Assembly (NCBI GenBank): GCA_049582005.1
Contig: JBAUTB010000230.1
Coordinates: 1 to 9,030 of the forward strand
DNA length: 9,030 nt
Direction: 5' to 3'
Source of the DNA: Sivonenia sp049582005
GTDB lineage: Bacteria; Cyanobacteriota; Cyanobacteriia; Gloeobacterales; PMM-0068
In this document: in pieces, positions 1 through 6,038 of the stretch
How the letters are laid out: each line of letters begins with the position of its first letter
How positions within the stretch are numbered: position 1 is the stretch's first letter
The notes under the pieces: generated by a model
What the model was told of the DNA's origin: nothing
The model's input: only the letters and a program-made list of their open reading frames with translations
The model's database searches: none
Position numbers and translations under genes: made by a program

Positions 1-1240
1 GGAGGTCTGGAAATGGGAGGCTGAGCATAACAAGGATCTCGGGGGCAAAAGAAGGAGGTAAGCCCTTTTCCCAAAATGACCAGTCGCATAGGGTAATGGA
101 GCGCTGAGTCCCTGGAATTTTATCTAAGCTGACACGAGAACCAAATTGGGAAGCCAGGGCTGCTCCTATGCGTTTACGTAAACTGTAGTCCTGCAAGAGT
201 ACAACAACGGAGCCCTTAGCTTGCAAAGCAAGTATTTCAATCAATTGAGTACCCCATTCATAGAAAGGTAGTTCTCTGTTTCGGGGTGGAATCCATACTT
301 GAAGCTCATCCTGGCAGTCTGACGGAAACTCTAGGCAGGTAAGTGCTTCTAGTCCCAGGCGCTGGCGATAGGTAGGTGCTGATTTTTGGGAGTCTAGAGC
401 TTCACCAATCAGGACTACCGGGTGTTCAGACCAGAGCTTCTGTAGATAGGGGCGCACATCCATCGGGGCTGCTACCAGGGTAAATTGTCCGTGCTGACGA
501 TGGATTAAAGCCGACACTAAGTAATTAGGGTCTTCCAAGCATCTTTTGAAATCACTCCATGGCGCGTAGTCCAAAGAGGCCAGCAATTCCTTGAGTTGGG
601 ATTCTAAGGTGAGATCTAAACGCTGCTCCGGGCTCTTCCCTACGAATAGATACCGGGTGGCCGCAATAGTAAATTCAAGAACGTTTGAAGCAAGAGGTTC
701 CCCCTGTTCTCGGAGATGCTGCCATTCTCCTGGTTCAATCTTGAAGGCTAAAGCTTTACGACTCCAGATCTCTAAGTCGTGAGCTTGGTCAAAAACCACA
801 GGGATATGAAGAGGAAACTGTTTGGCATCATCGTGCAGCTGGTCTTTCAAAAAGGTCACAGGATCTACCAAAAGCACCCCTGCCCAGTCAGGACCAGGCC
901 AAGAGTTGCCAGCGAGGATAGGCTTACTGAACCCTGCTAGCTCCTGAAGACGCGGAAGGTCTACGTTGAGCAACTCATTCTGAACAATGGGGGGCACACA
1001 TAGGATTATAGGCTGGGGCCAACTTAGGGCAGGAAATAGATAACTCAAGCGATAAGCATCTATCCCCTGCGCTCCACTGACCTGGATAAGAGCGCTCCGC
1101 CCAGTCGCTAAAGCACGAGCCACTAAGCGAGCCATCGTTAGTTGGTGAGGCCATGAATTCTGGTCTGGCTGATGCCGCAATATACCCCGCAACTGCTGAT
1201 GAACTCTAGTTGCTATGGAAACTTCAGGGTCTACGGTTAT
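1..1240 (-). CDS. DinG/Rad3-like helicase family protein, 3' end cut by window edge
   Basis: The minus-strand frame is open without interruption from the TGA at 1256-1258 to the left edge (about 413 codons), so the C-terminus is missing. It resembles the DinG/XPD-like superfamily 2 helicases of cyanobacteria. An N-terminal block reads WPHQLTMARLVARAL, a DEAH-like box reads VVFDQAHDLE (near 775-800), and the C-terminal helicase half begins with VVVLLQDYSLRKRIGAAL (near 165-215). No GxxxxGK[ST] Walker A is visible where one is expected: the segment after ARAL reads GRSALIQVSGAQGIDAY. ATP hydrolysis is therefore doubtful and the role unknown. The start is uncertain. There is no ATG or GTG before the internal Met of LTMARL. 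I placed it at an ATA (1238-1240) preceded by an AAGGGAAG Shine-Dalgarno-like stretch. An ATA at 1214-1216 or a TTG at 1190-1192 are alternatives. It lies 44 bp after the small membrane protein gene, probably in the same operon. Confidence 0.72.
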   Translation of the reverse strand, partial: MTVDPEVSIATRVHQQLRGILRHQPDQNSWPHQLTMARLVARALATGRSALIQVSGAQGIDAYRLSYLFPALSWPQPIILCVPPIVQNELLNVDLPRLQELAGFSKPILAGNSWPGPDWAGVLLVDPVTFLKDQLHDDAKQFPLHIPVVFDQAHDLEIWSRKALAFKIEPGEWQHLREQGEPLASNVLEFTIAATRYLFVGKSPEQRLDLTLESQLKELLASLDYAPWSDFKRCLEDPNYLVSALIHRQHGQFTLVAAPMDVRPYLQKLWSEHPVVLIGEALDSQKSAPTYRQRLGLEALTCLEFPSDCQDELQVWIPPRNRELPFYEWGTQLIEILALQAKGSVVVLLQDYSLRKRIGAALASQFGSRVSLDKIPGTQRSITLCDWSFWEKGLPPSFAPEILVMLSLPFPDL

Positions 1241-1284
1241 TCTCCAGTCTTCCCTTCAGTATAGGCGTCCTACTATTTATAAGT

Positions 1285-1497
1285 TTATAAGTCTCGTAAG
1301 TCTCGGGACTGCTCTTCGCGAGAAGTAAACTTGATGTAATAGGCCGTAGTCTCCCCTTCCATTTCAGGATGAGGCATATATTGGGGTTTAGCTTGGGGTT
1401 TTTGTTTAGGACTAACCACTGAAAACCCTTTTCCCATCAGAAAAAAAGCAGCGACGCCTAGGCCCGCAAAGGCCACCAAATACAGGAATGCAAACAT
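1285..1497 (-). CDS. small single-pass membrane protein (70 aa), DUF2973-like
   Basis: The product begins MFAFLYLVAFAGLGVAAFF, one hydrophobic helix of about 20 residues at the extreme N-terminus. A Lys/Gln/Pro-rich linker follows, then a HPEMEGE motif and a short polar tail ending RDLRDL. The layout resembles the small cyanobacterial DUF2973 proteins (N-terminal helix, then an HPE motif), but this is recalled from memory and tentative. Function is unknown; a thylakoid or plasma-membrane location is likely. An in-frame ATG ten codons upstream (1527) has no good ribosome binding site. The ATG at 1497 has AGGGA eight bases upstream, so I chose it. It sits between the ferredoxin-like gene and the helicase gene on the same strand, consistent with cotranscription. 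The last six codons are a perfect 9-bp tandem duplication. Confidence 0.7.
   Translation of the reverse strand: MFAFLYLVAFAGLGVAAFFLMGKGFSVVSPKQKPQAKPQYMPHPEMEGETTAYYIKFTSREEQSRDLRDL
1288..1305. repeat. 9-bp perfect tandem duplication at a gene end
   Basis: TAAGTCTCG occurs twice in tandem on the plus strand. It encodes the RDLRDL end of the small membrane protein. It overlaps a second tandem pair, TTATAAGT twice at 1277-1292, which spans the stop codon. This looks like replication slippage at the 3' end of the gene. Confidence 0.8.
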
Positions 1498-1597
1498 TGG
1501 GTTTTCCCTACGCCTTAGTGTAAACATATTATCGAAAGAGGGGTAATAGGGAACCTCGTATTTTCCTCAGTCAAAGATTCAAGGGTGATCCCCGTAT

Positions 1598-1924
1598 CTA
1601 TACTTGTACTTTATTTGTCTTTTCTTCTTTCCCCAAACCCCAAAAACCCTGATATTTCTTAACGCGAATATCTCCTAAAACAGAGGTTTGACAAGCTAAA
1701 CGGCGATTTTTGAGCAAAGGAGCGCGAAGCTGTTCCATGGGCGAAGGCTCACTCACGGCGCCTTCGATTTCTACGGCACAGGTACCACACGTACCTAAAC
1801 CTTGGCAGTTAATGACTTTAGCCCCTCCATTATAAAGGCCTACTTTATTTTCGAGTAGCACCCTACGGAGGTTATCCCCTCGGTTACAGGAAACTTTCTG
1901 GTTAAATATACGAATGGTTGGCAT
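1598..1924 (-). CDS. 2Fe-2S ferredoxin-like protein (108 aa)
   Basis: This is a plant/cyanobacterial-type [2Fe-2S] protein that should carry single electrons in the cytosol to an unidentified partner. The cluster ligands are visible: C40-x5-C46-x2-C49 within NCQGLGTCGTCAVEIEG, and C78 in RRLACQ, 28 residues later. The fold markers are also present: an N-terminal beta strand PTIRIFNQKV, then GDNLRRVLLENKVGLYNGG before the ligand loop. C13 is an extra non-ligand cysteine. The tail after the fourth Cys ends VKKYQGFWGLGKEE, basic and aromatic, longer than in photosynthetic PetF. Together with its divergence, this argues for a specialised ferredoxin rather than the main photosystem I acceptor. The start is ATG. 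The leader has a small hairpin and no ordinary ribosome binding site next to the start. The small membrane protein gene follows about 100 bp downstream on the same strand. Confidence 0.88.
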   Translation of the reverse strand: MPTIRIFNQKVSCNRGDNLRRVLLENKVGLYNGGAKVINCQGLGTCGTCAVEIEGAVSEPSPMEQLRAPLLKNRRLACQTSVLGDIRVKKYQGFWGLGKEEKTNKVQV

Positions 1925-1934
1925 AGTAATTATT

Positions 1935-1950
1935 TAGGGATACTTCCCTA
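1935..1950 (-). promoter_or_regulatory. small hairpin in the leader of the ferredoxin-like gene
   Basis: TAGGGA-TACT-TCCCTA forms a perfect 6-bp stem with a 4-base loop, about 11 bases before the ATG. On the mRNA it includes the only AGGGA purine stretch near the start, so folding could sequester it. It could also be a protein-binding dyad. There is no T tract, so it is not an intrinsic terminator for the kinase gene that ends at 1987. Confidence 0.4.
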
Positions 1951-1986
1951 GATCATGGCATAGGTATTTTAAAATGTAATAGAAAT

Positions 1987-4900
1987 TTACGTTTCCGCTG
2001 GCTCTGGAATCCATCGCTTCAGTACGATGGAAAGTTCTTCTAGTTTTACGGGCTTGGCGATAAAGTCATCCATCCCTGCTTGTAGACAGTTTTCGCGCTC
2101 GTTATACATGACACTGGCCGTCATCGCCACGATGATTGTGCGGCGGTCAGCGCCTTCCCGTTTACGGATTTCAGCGGTTGCCTCAAATCCATCCATTTCT
2201 GGCATATGGCAATCCATCAGCACTAAGGCGTAGGGAGTATGAGCCAGAGCTTCTAGCACTTCGAACCCATTGGCAACCACATCACATCGATAGCCTAGTC
2301 TTTCTAGTTGGCGTACCGCTACTCGTTGATTGATCACATTGTCTTCGACCACAAGAATGAGGTTCTGGGAAAGACATTTGCCCGGTCTTTCGGGAAATAC
2401 TTCTTCGGGAGGAGTAGCTATAGGCAAGGCATCATAGGGTGCAGACACATTGGTATACCCCAGCGATTGAACCAATGCATTAAACAATTGGGATTGACGC
2501 ACAGGTTTGGTCAGATAGGTAGCAATCCCGGCTTGCTTCATGACCTCCAAGTCTCCTCGTTCGCGATAAGAGGCGAGCAGAACCAGAGGGATTTCATTCA
2601 GGGCTGGGTCTGCCTGGATGAGGTGTGCCAATTGGATACCATCGGGCATCATCAAATCCAAAATAAGCAAGTCATAGGGAAATTTGGAAGTCTGCAACCG
2701 CTCTAATGCTTGGAGACCACTTTCTGCTTCATCAGAATACATTTCCCAATAAGTCAGCTGATGGGCCAGAATTTTACGGTTTGTTGGATTGTCATCAACA
2801 ACAAGCACGCGCAAACCCTTGAACCCTATATCGGGGGAAGGAATGGGTATCAGTGGCGTTGCAGACTGTTTTTCCAGAAGAAGCGTAAACCAAAATGTGG
2901 TGCCATGCCCAAGAACACTTTCAACACCAATCTCTCCTCCCATCAAATCTACAAGTTGTTTAGAAATGGCCAGTCCTAGTCCAGTTCCACCATATCTACG
3001 AGTGGTTGAACTATCTGCCTGAGAAAATGGTTTGAATAAGCGTTTCTGCTCTACAGGGCTAATGCCAATTCCTGTATCTTTAACTTCAAAACGCACAACA
3101 ACTTGATGCTCAGTTTCTTCGACCAGCTTTACGGAAAGGATAACATCTCCTTCTTTCGTGAATTTGATAGCATTATTGAGCAAATTGATAAGAACTTGAC
3201 AGATTCGCCCAGGATCTCCTTTGAGCTTATTGGGCACATTGCGATAGACCAAACAACCTAGTTCTAACCCTTTACTAGAAGCGCGCTCAGCCAGCAATGA
3301 TGTTACATCCTCAACTGCTCGGCTGAGGTCGAAATCAATATTTTCGACCTCAAGCTTGCCTGCTTCCATCTTGGAAAAATCTAGAATGTCATTAATCACG
3401 GTGAGTAAAGCCTCCCCGGAATATCGGACTGTCTCGACATACTCTCGTTGCTCTGTGGTAAGCTCAGTTTCTAATAGTAAACCAGACATACCAATTACGG
3501 CATTCATCGGAGTGCGAATTTCATGACTCATATTGGCAAGGAATTGAGCTTTAATGCGTGCTCCTTCCAATGCCTCTTCTCTCGCGGCAATAAGTTCTCG
3601 TTCTAGTTGTTTGCGCTTTGTGATATCCCGGATAATTGCAAGGACTTCATCTTCTCCACTAACCACAATACGTGCTTCATAATCGTGCATCCTATCTTTT
3701 AGGGAAAGCTGATAATCAAAAATTTGGGTTTTACCCGTGCTTAAGGCTTGATCTACCGCATTCATCATGCCTTGGGCTACTTCCACAGGTAATGCATCGT
3801 ATACACTTTCCCCGAGAAATAAACGGGAGCGAGAGATTCCTTGGCCTGCCTTTGTATTAGCACCCAAGAAATCTATATACTTGCCCTCTTTACTAATACC
3901 CAGCATCAAGTCCGGAATTGCATTCAAAAATGCCTTATCCCTAGCTTCAATTTTACGCAAAGCTTCTTCTGCTCTTTTGCGTTCGGTGATATCTCGATAG
4001 TTAACCACTACTCCTTGAAAACTAGAGTCTTCAATATAGCTGTTTGCAATAGCTTCTAAATATCGCCAAGATCCATCGATACAAAGGCACCGAAACTCCA
4101 CTGTAATCGGAATACCCATTTGCTGAATCGCAGTGGGAAATATAGATTGCACAGTTGGAAAATCTTCTGGATGCACATAGGCAAACATATTTTTGCCTAT
4201 TAAATCTTCCGGCTGATATCCCAAAATTCTTTTAATGGATGGACTGCCATATTGTATTGTCCCATCTTCTTTTAGAATAGTAATAATGTCTGAGGAGTTT
4301 TGGACGAGAGAACGGAATCGCTCCTCACTTTCAGCAAGCTTTTTAATTGCTTTTTTTCTATCATTAATACTGAGCACACTTAAACAAACGCCAATAATTT
4401 TACTTCCCTCAAAAACGGGACTGTAGTCAAACTCAAACCAGTAAGTTTCCCCTGTAGAAGAAGCTACTTCTCGCTCAAATTTGACAGATACACCACGCAG
4501 AGCACTATCAAAATCTCTATTGAAATCATCTAAATCAGAATCAGCTACAAAATTGTAGATAGAATCACCTTCTTGCAGTTTCCTGTTATAAACTAAATTT
4601 GCTCTCTTATTAGCTATTTTATTAAATGCTTGAATTTTACGCTCTCTATCAATCAGAATAAATGATAGAGAACTGTTGTCAAATATTGCTTCTAAATTAG
4701 CTTGTAAACGATTAAAGGCTTGTTCTTTCCTTGCTATTTGATAAGCAAATTGATCAAGAGATATTCTTTGTTCTATCTGACCCATAATAATAGCAGCAAA
4801 GTCTTCCAGGTATGTTTGTTCTTTAGGAGATAGGCTGCGTGGTTTTTGATCAGCAATGGAGAAGGTTCCAAGGTTATATCCATCTTTCGTGCACAAGAGA

Positions 4901-5247
4901 GCTCCGGCATAAAAGCGGATTTTGGGCTCTTCCACCACTAGGGGATTGTCTACAAAGCGAGGATCAAGATGGGTATCAGGGATAATCAGTGTTTCTGTTG
5001 ACAAAATAGCGTAGGCGCAAAAAGCCAGATCACGTTCCATTTCACTGATCCCTAAACCCCAGTGAGACTTAAACCACTGGCGGTTTTCGTCAGTTAGGCT
5101 TATCAATGCAATGGGAACTGAGAATAACCGAGCAGCAAGAGCTGTAACGCGATCGAAAGCTTCTTCTGGCGCTGTGTCCAAGATATTGTAGCGGTGGAGG
5201 GCGGATAGCCTTTCCAACTCATTCTTTGGGCGGGGCGCAAGAGACAT
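1987..5247 (-). CDS. hybrid sensor histidine kinase, GAF-PAS3-HisKA-HATPase-REC2 (1086 aa)
   Basis: A multidomain phosphorelay kinase with no transmembrane segment, so probably cytosolic. Domains in order: GAF (about 22-165), PAS1 (181-295), PAS2 (312-425, ending in a PAC-like RDITERKRAEEAL), PAS3 (437-545, ending RDITKRKQLERE) and HisKA (565-632, H-box SHEIRTPMNAVIGM, phospho-His H575). The HATPase (675-795) has an N box around NLLNNAIKFT (690-697), G1 DTGIGIS, an F box FKPFSQAD and G2 GGTGLGLA. REC1 (812-930) has D818/D819, D864 and K914; REC2 (962-1080) has E968/D969, D1012 and K1065. No HPt domain is present, so a separate HPt or response regulator would be needed to pass the phosphate on. 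The GAF lacks an obvious chromophore cysteine, so its ligand cannot be told. REC1 is two residues short after its phospho-acceptor Asp. The ATG start has a weak GAG nine bases upstream. The gene lies 140 bp after the Ner-like gene on the same strand, with its own candidate promoter. Confidence 0.95.
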   Translation of the reverse strand: MSLAPRPKNELERLSALHRYNILDTAPEEAFDRVTALAARLFSVPIALISLTDENRQWFKSHWGLGISEMERDLAFCAYAILSTETLIIPDTHLDPRFVDNPLVVEEPKIRFYAGALLCTKDGYNLGTFSIADQKPRSLSPKEQTYLEDFAAIIMGQIEQRISLDQFAYQIARKEQAFNRLQANLEAIFDNSSLSFILIDRERKIQAFNKIANKRANLVYNRKLQEGDSIYNFVADSDLDDFNRDFDSALRGVSVKFEREVASSTGETYWFEFDYSPVFEGSKIIGVCLSVLSINDRKKAIKKLAESEERFRSLVQNSSDIITILKEDGTIQYGSPSIKRILGYQPEDLIGKNMFAYVHPEDFPTVQSIFPTAIQQMGIPITVEFRCLCIDGSWRYLEAIANSYIEDSSFQGVVVNYRDITERKRAEEALRKIEARDKAFLNAIPDLMLGISKEGKYIDFLGANTKAGQGISRSRLFLGESVYDALPVEVAQGMMNAVDQALSTGKTQIFDYQLSLKDRMHDYEARIVVSGEDEVLAIIRDITKRKQLERELIAAREEALEGARIKAQFLANMSHEIRTPMNAVIGMSGLLLETELTTEQREYVETVRYSGEALLTVINDILDFSKMEAGKLEVENIDFDLSRAVEDVTSLLAERASSKGLELGCLVYRNVPNKLKGDPGRICQVLINLLNNAIKFTKEGDVILSVKLVEETEHQVVVRFEVKDTGIGISPVEQKRLFKPFSQADSSTTRRYGGTGLGLAISKQLVDLMGGEIGVESVLGHGTTFWFTLLLEKQSATPLIPIPSPDIGFKGLRVLVVDDNPTNRKILAHQLTYWEMYSDEAESGLQALERLQTSKFPYDLLILDLMMPDGIQLAHLIQADPALNEIPLVLLASYRERGDLEVMKQAGIATYLTKPVRQSQLFNALVQSLGYTNVSAPYDALPIATPPEEVFPERPGKCLSQNLILVVEDNVINQRVAVRQLERLGYRCDVVANGFEVLEALAHTPYALVLMDCHMPEMDGFEATAEIRKREGADRRTIIVAMTASVMYNERENCLQAGMDDFIAKPVKLEELSIVLKRWIPEPAET

Positions 5248-5263
5248 TTACAATATCTCGATA

Positions 5264-5311
5264 TATAACGTAGTAGCCTGATAAATGTAATTTATAACGT
5301 TGTAGCCTCAT
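5264..5311 (-). repeat. two 19-bp direct repeats upstream of the kinase gene
   Basis: Copy 1 (5264-5282) is tataacgtagtagcctgat. Copy 2 (5293-5311) is tataacgttgtagcctcat, identical at 17 of 19 positions. Their starts are 29 bp apart, close to three helical turns, so a protein could bind both on one face of the DNA. They lie 17-64 bp upstream of the kinase start codon and overlap its candidate -10 box. The natural reading is a pair of regulator sites, with the regulator unknown. Confidence 0.6.
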
Positions 5312-5327
5312 TAAGTAGTAGCGTCAA
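5299..5327 (-). promoter_or_regulatory. candidate sigma-70-type promoter of the hybrid kinase gene
   Basis: On the minus strand TTGACG (5322-5327) matches the -35 consensus at five of six bases. It is followed after 17 bp by TACAAC (5299-5304), a weaker -10 box. The -10 lies inside the upstream member of the direct-repeat pair, so a protein bound there would block or contact RNA polymerase. Confidence 0.45.
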
Positions 5328-5387
5328 GTCATAGTGCTTGCAAACATACCTGATTTTTTACATGCCCATAGGACAGAGCCAACCTTT

Positions 5388-5699
5388 TCAAGCATCACAA
5401 CCATCAAGCTTGACAGAATGAACATATGGAGGACGCCCCCCAGGACCACGATTGGGAGAACCGGATTCGTTGTAGCGTGATGGCCAAATTTGCCAGGGTT
5501 CTAAATCTAAAACTTTGGCGATAATGCGCTCCATTCTAGGCCAAGGATAGTACAAGGCTTTTGCAGCGCTTCCTCGCTTGTACCCATGTGCCCTAGACAA
5601 CTTTGAGAGCGACCATCCTCGCTTCTCTAAGGCCGCCTTGACATCAGCAGGGTGCCAATCTTCAGAAACTGCCTCTTGCTCACTTTCTTTGTTCGTCAT
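5388..5699 (-). CDS. Ner/SfsB (Nlp)-family DNA-binding protein (103 aa)
   Basis: This is a small helix-turn-helix regulator of the family of phage Mu Ner and E. coli SfsB/Nlp. The family signature is almost complete: DWHPADVKAALEKRG (14-28), SLSKLSRAHGYKRGSAAKAL (30-49) containing the helix-turn-helix, YPWPRMERIIAKVL (51-64) and DLEPWQIWPSRY (65-76). The C-terminal 27 residues are Gly/Pro-rich and probably disordered. In Mu, Ner represses early and repressor transcription during lytic growth; SfsB affects sugar gene expression in E. coli. Here the gene is divergent from an S24 repressor remnant, the arrangement of a Mu-like prophage switch, which suggests a phage origin. It is intact, so it may have been kept as a host regulator. 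The ATG has no close ribosome binding site (GAGG is 16 bases upstream). A dyad sits immediately before the start codon, so autoregulation is plausible. Confidence 0.88.
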   Translation of the reverse strand: MTNKESEQEAVSEDWHPADVKAALEKRGWSLSKLSRAHGYKRGSAAKALYYPWPRMERIIAKVLDLEPWQIWPSRYNESGSPNRGPGGRPPYVHSVKLDGCDA

Positions 5700-5701
5700 G
5701 A

Positions 5702-5712
5702 ATAGATTCTAT
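5702..5712. promoter_or_regulatory. dyad ATAGATTCTAT next to the Ner-like start (candidate operator copy 1)
   Basis: ATAGA-T-TCTAT is a perfect 11-bp dyad around a central base. It lies two bases upstream of the Ner-like ATG and overlaps a TATAGA -10-like sequence on the minus strand. Its core TAGATTCTAT recurs 62 bp away at 5765. Position and duplication suggest an operator. Confidence 0.4.
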
Positions 5713-5763
5713 AATCCTCACCCCTGAAATCCTACTTCCATTTGGAGTCTTTTAAATATTCGA

Positions 5764-5774
5764 TTAGATTCTAT
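5764..5774. promoter_or_regulatory. dyad TTAGATTCTAT (candidate operator copy 2)
   Basis: This shares TAGATTCTAT exactly with the dyad beside the Ner-like start; only the outermost pair is mismatched. The two copies are 62 bp apart, about six helical turns. It lies in the DNA upstream of the Ner-like gene, near the broken 5' end of the S24 remnant. Confidence 0.35.
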
Positions 5775-5811
5775 GTGAAGGGAGTAAAGTATAAAACTAA
5801 CCTTCTGACTA

Positions 5812-6038
5812 GGGGACGTTGTTGTAGCAAACCTCATACCAAAGCCGTACATGACGGAATCTATGTTCTGAAAATTGAGAATGTATTGTTGATCAAACGT
5901 CTGCAACGGATTGCGCCAGATGCGATCAGGGGGAGTAGTGACCATGCCGCCGATGAGGCTGGGAGGCTGAGTGTATCTGAGTTAGCTGAAAAGTCATTCA
6001 TCGTGGGCAAGGTAGTACGCGCTTGTCATAGACTCTAG
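5812..6038 (+). pseudogene. S24 (LexA/cI-like) phage repressor, frameshifted C-terminal remnant
   Basis: In frame from 5847 to the TAG at 6036-6038 the plus strand reads VHDGIYVLKIENVLLIKRLQ, and the end reads IVGKVVRACHRL. This matches the C-terminal autoprotease domain of S24 repressors: a DGIYVLRI strand, a VKRLQ strand carrying the catalytic Lys, and a final IIGRVVW-type strand. Just upstream, in the +1 frame (5812-5844), GDVVVANLIPK continues the same domain, the part usually written GDLVLVD. A single-base loss near 5844-5846 therefore broke the gene. No catalytic SM[EKY]P serine motif and no N-terminal helix-turn-helix remain; on the left lies the Ner-like gene. An ORF from 5742 crosses this region, but its first 30 or so residues are out of frame with the domain. 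The remnant is divergent from the Ner-like gene, as c and ner are in Mu-like phages. It also fills the stretch between the GTPase and Ner-like genes. Confidence 0.68.

Noticed and set aside
2027..4426. Several plus-strand frames of 60-130 codons opposite the kinase gene
   Set aside because: They are antisense to strongly conserved kinase and receiver motifs, show no domain features of their own and lack ribosome binding sites.
5140..5160. HIP1 palindrome (GCGATCGC), common in many cyanobacteria
   Set aside because: Only a partial match (GCGATCGA) is present near 5149; I saw no full HIP1 in the window, so it gives no support for or against the organism call.
5742..5811. Plus-strand ATG at 5742 as the start of an intact 98-residue gene
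   Set aside because: Residues before about 5847 are out of frame with the S24 domain; GDVVVA appears in the +1 frame, so this is a decayed gene rather than a short intact one.
5718..5945. Minus-strand 75-codon frame with an ATG in the gap between the GTPase and Ner-like genes
   Set aside because: Its translation shows no recognisable domain, and it lies antisense over the S24 repressor remnant, whose plus-strand reading is much more convincing.
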